A DNA stretch of 64,000 nt from Aquanectria penicillioides (Eukaryota > Ascomycota > Sordariomycetes > Hypocreales > Nectriaceae): the NCBI GenBank assembly GCA_003415625.1, contig PYIU01000002.1, positions 930,001 to 994,000 of the forward strand, written 5' to 3'. The position numbers were made by a program, and so were the translations under genes. Of this stretch, positions 62,201-64,000 are shown in pieces (positions within the stretch are counted from its first letter, which is position 1; each line of letters opens with the position of its first letter). The notes beneath the pieces were generated by a model. The model had not been told where the DNA came from and ran no database searches. It saw only the letters and a list, made by a program, of their open reading frames with translations.

Positions 62201-64000
62201 TATAGTATAAAGTTAGCAATTAAATATTTATTAATAAAGTTAAAAGTATTCTTCTTTAATTTAATTTTATTTATCTATTTATTATTTTTAATAATATATT
62301 CTTTTTATTATAATAAAAAGTAATATATTAGCCTTTATTTATACTATTAAATCTTTTATTAAATAATTCTATTTACTTTTTATTAGCCTATTGCTTTATC
62401 TCTATTGATTTTAATAGTTAATAGTAATAGCAATATATAATTAAAAGGGTTATCCCTCTATTTTAATTTCTATATTTAGGCAATAAAGACTATTAAATGC
62501 ATTTACTAATATAAAGGGAAGTTAAGTTTAATAGCTTAATTATAGATCTTATAGATTACTTTATAGGGTTTAGCTTTAATAGAAGACTATTTGCACTTTA
62601 GTTTTTTTAATAAGTAATATTCTTTATATAGCTATAAGTAAATAATATCTTTTTTATTAATTTTAATTAATTAATAATATTAATTATATTAAATCTTTAA
62701 TAGTATAGCTATTATATCTATTAAAAGTTATACTTTCTATAAATATAATTTATATAGAACCTTTAGTATAGTTCTATTAGCTTTTTAATTAGCAATTTTA
62801 CTTTTAGTAATAAATTTAATAACTATTTTTAGTTTAAAATTATATAGTAGTTTATTTAATAAGCAATTTATAGCTAAAGCAATTGTATTATTTAAGTTAT
62901 ATTAAATTACTAAAAGTGCCTATATTTAGAGTATATTTAGCTTTATAGTAATATAATACTATATTGCAATTTTTACTATTTAATTCTTCCTTTTAAATAT
63001 ACTATTAATTTAAAAGTAATATATAATAAATATAAAGACCTTTATATTAAGAAAGGCTAATATAGCTCTTTATATATTGCTTATAAACTTTAGGTCTTAA
63101 TTGCTAAAAATATATATAGGTATTCCTTAATTATATAAAAGTAATGCCTTTAGTAAAATAAATATTTAGTTTTATATAGTATATATTAAATACTTTAATA
63201 TAAAAATAGTTTTCTTTAAAAATAAATAGTTTATTAAGTATAGCTAATCTAGCTTATTATAATTTAGAATTATCTATACTATACTTATAGATATAACTTT
63301 AGGAAGGTTAATTATAAAGTTTAATGCAATAGTATAAAATAGTTATAAAACTATAGAAATTAACTTTAGTTTATTTATTAATAGTCTTCTATCTATTAAA
63401 TTCTTTTTATATATTAAGCAGTATATAATAAACTTCCTTACTGTTTTGCTTATTCTATAGAAATAGATATAGCTTAATTTATATAAAATCTTAAAGATTT
63501 TAATATACTATAAATTATTATAGATAGTTATAAAAATAGTTTTAATTGCTAGCCTAAAAATATAAAGTCTTTTTTACTCTCTATAATTTATATAATAGAG
63601 CAATCTATTTTCTATTAGCTTCTATAGATAGAATAGATTTATATATTGCTTTTTCTATAGGTTTTAAGTATTATTCTATTAAATCCCTTAAATATAGATA
63701 TAGATTCTATTAAGTTTTAAATCCTTACAATATTCTTTAAGTATTTCCTTATAGAATTTAAGTAATATTGCAATTTTAATTGTATTGGCTTTTACTATAT
63801 TGGCTTTAGCATTTAGCTTATTAAAACAGCTATCTATAGCTTACTAATAGAGTAGTTCTTTTATTAGTAGCCTTAAAAGAGCATTTAAAACTATATTAAG
63901 GGTTCTAGAAATATAGAATATTTTTAGGTTAAATCTAAAGAAATAATTAAAGATTTTAGTAAGCTTTAGGTTAGCTTTATTAAGGTCTATTATATTAAGG
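58937..64000 (-). mobile_element. Gypsy-B copy 2, inverted, cut by the window end
   Basis: Reverse complement aligns with 41,332-47,014 over its whole length once the miniature element of copy 1 is removed (5.06 versus 5.06 kb). It includes the 3' LTR 58937-59247, the extra downstream region (59.25-61.9 kb) and integrase to RNase H remnants (about 62.3-64.0 kb). The 64-codon frame at 60357-60551 is antisense to it and corresponds to part of the spurious frame at 44772-45131. Confidence 0.88.

Noticed and set aside
34000..64000. Mitochondrial DNA insertion as an explanation for the AT-rich block
   Set aside because: Translations show LTR retroelement motifs and exact LTR/target duplications; the base bias follows RIP-type transitions, and GC islands remain.

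Overview
The window is nuclear DNA of a filamentous ascomycete (Pezizomycotina; the gene set and the secreted protein fit Sordariomycetes/Hypocreales, but the genus cannot be told from sequence alone). The evidence is short 50-140 bp introns with GTRNGT donors and CTAAC-like branch points, compact intron-poor genes of fungal families, and long transposon tracts turned into TpA-rich, stop-riddled DNA in the way repeat-induced point mutation (RIP: C-to-T, G-to-A) does.

Layout. (1) 1-8.3 kb, normal GC, gene-bearing: a ferric reductase (1-2040, +), a small four-helix membrane protein (2769-3713, +), an oligopeptide (OPT) transporter (4182-6698, -), and a four-exon gene for a 100-residue secreted cysteine-rich protein (7639-8161, -) that only appears after splicing. 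(2) 8.3-11.7 kb, gene-poor, with one probable two-exon 96-residue membrane protein (10239-10580, +). (3) 11,745-26,013: a pogo/Fot1-like DNA transposon with about 50-bp inverted ends and a TA duplication, split by a 12.4-kb Ty3/gypsy element (Gypsy-A, 13,487-25,894; 383-bp LTRs; 4-bp duplication). (4) 26-34 kb, normal GC: a diverged 150-bp duplication, weak ORFs, and the 1696-residue RING-CH ERAD ubiquitin ligase Ssm4/Doa10 (28,774-33,915, +). (5) 34,055-64,000: one continuous RIP-mutated nest of retroelements starting about 140 bp after the ligase stop codon.

The nest resolves as follows. A Ty1/copia element (34,055-35,567 and 47,020-about 48,490) is split by a second Ty3/gypsy element (Gypsy-B, 35,568-47,014; 310-bp LTRs; AAAAG duplication). 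Gypsy-B carries two miniature LTR elements of about 600 bp with 132-bp LTRs (37,387-37,979 and 44,911-45,534), each with a perfect 5-bp duplication. Then comes an unclassified 9-kb degenerate stretch ending in 21-bp tandem repeats, a solo Gypsy-A LTR (57,469-57,851), a chromodomain-bearing integrase remnant on the minus strand, and a second, inverted Gypsy-B copy (58,937 to beyond 64,000). The two Gypsy-B copies make a 5-kb inverted repeat, and the second copy preserves the empty site of one miniature element.

Functionally the host genes are independent: surface iron reduction, peptide import, a secreted candidate effector and ER quality control. The most novel material is the miniature LTR element family (two strong hairpins per LTR, tRNA-like A and B boxes), the two small spliced genes, and the extra coding-like region downstream of pol in Gypsy-B. 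All splice models and element boundaries were read by eye; no search was run.
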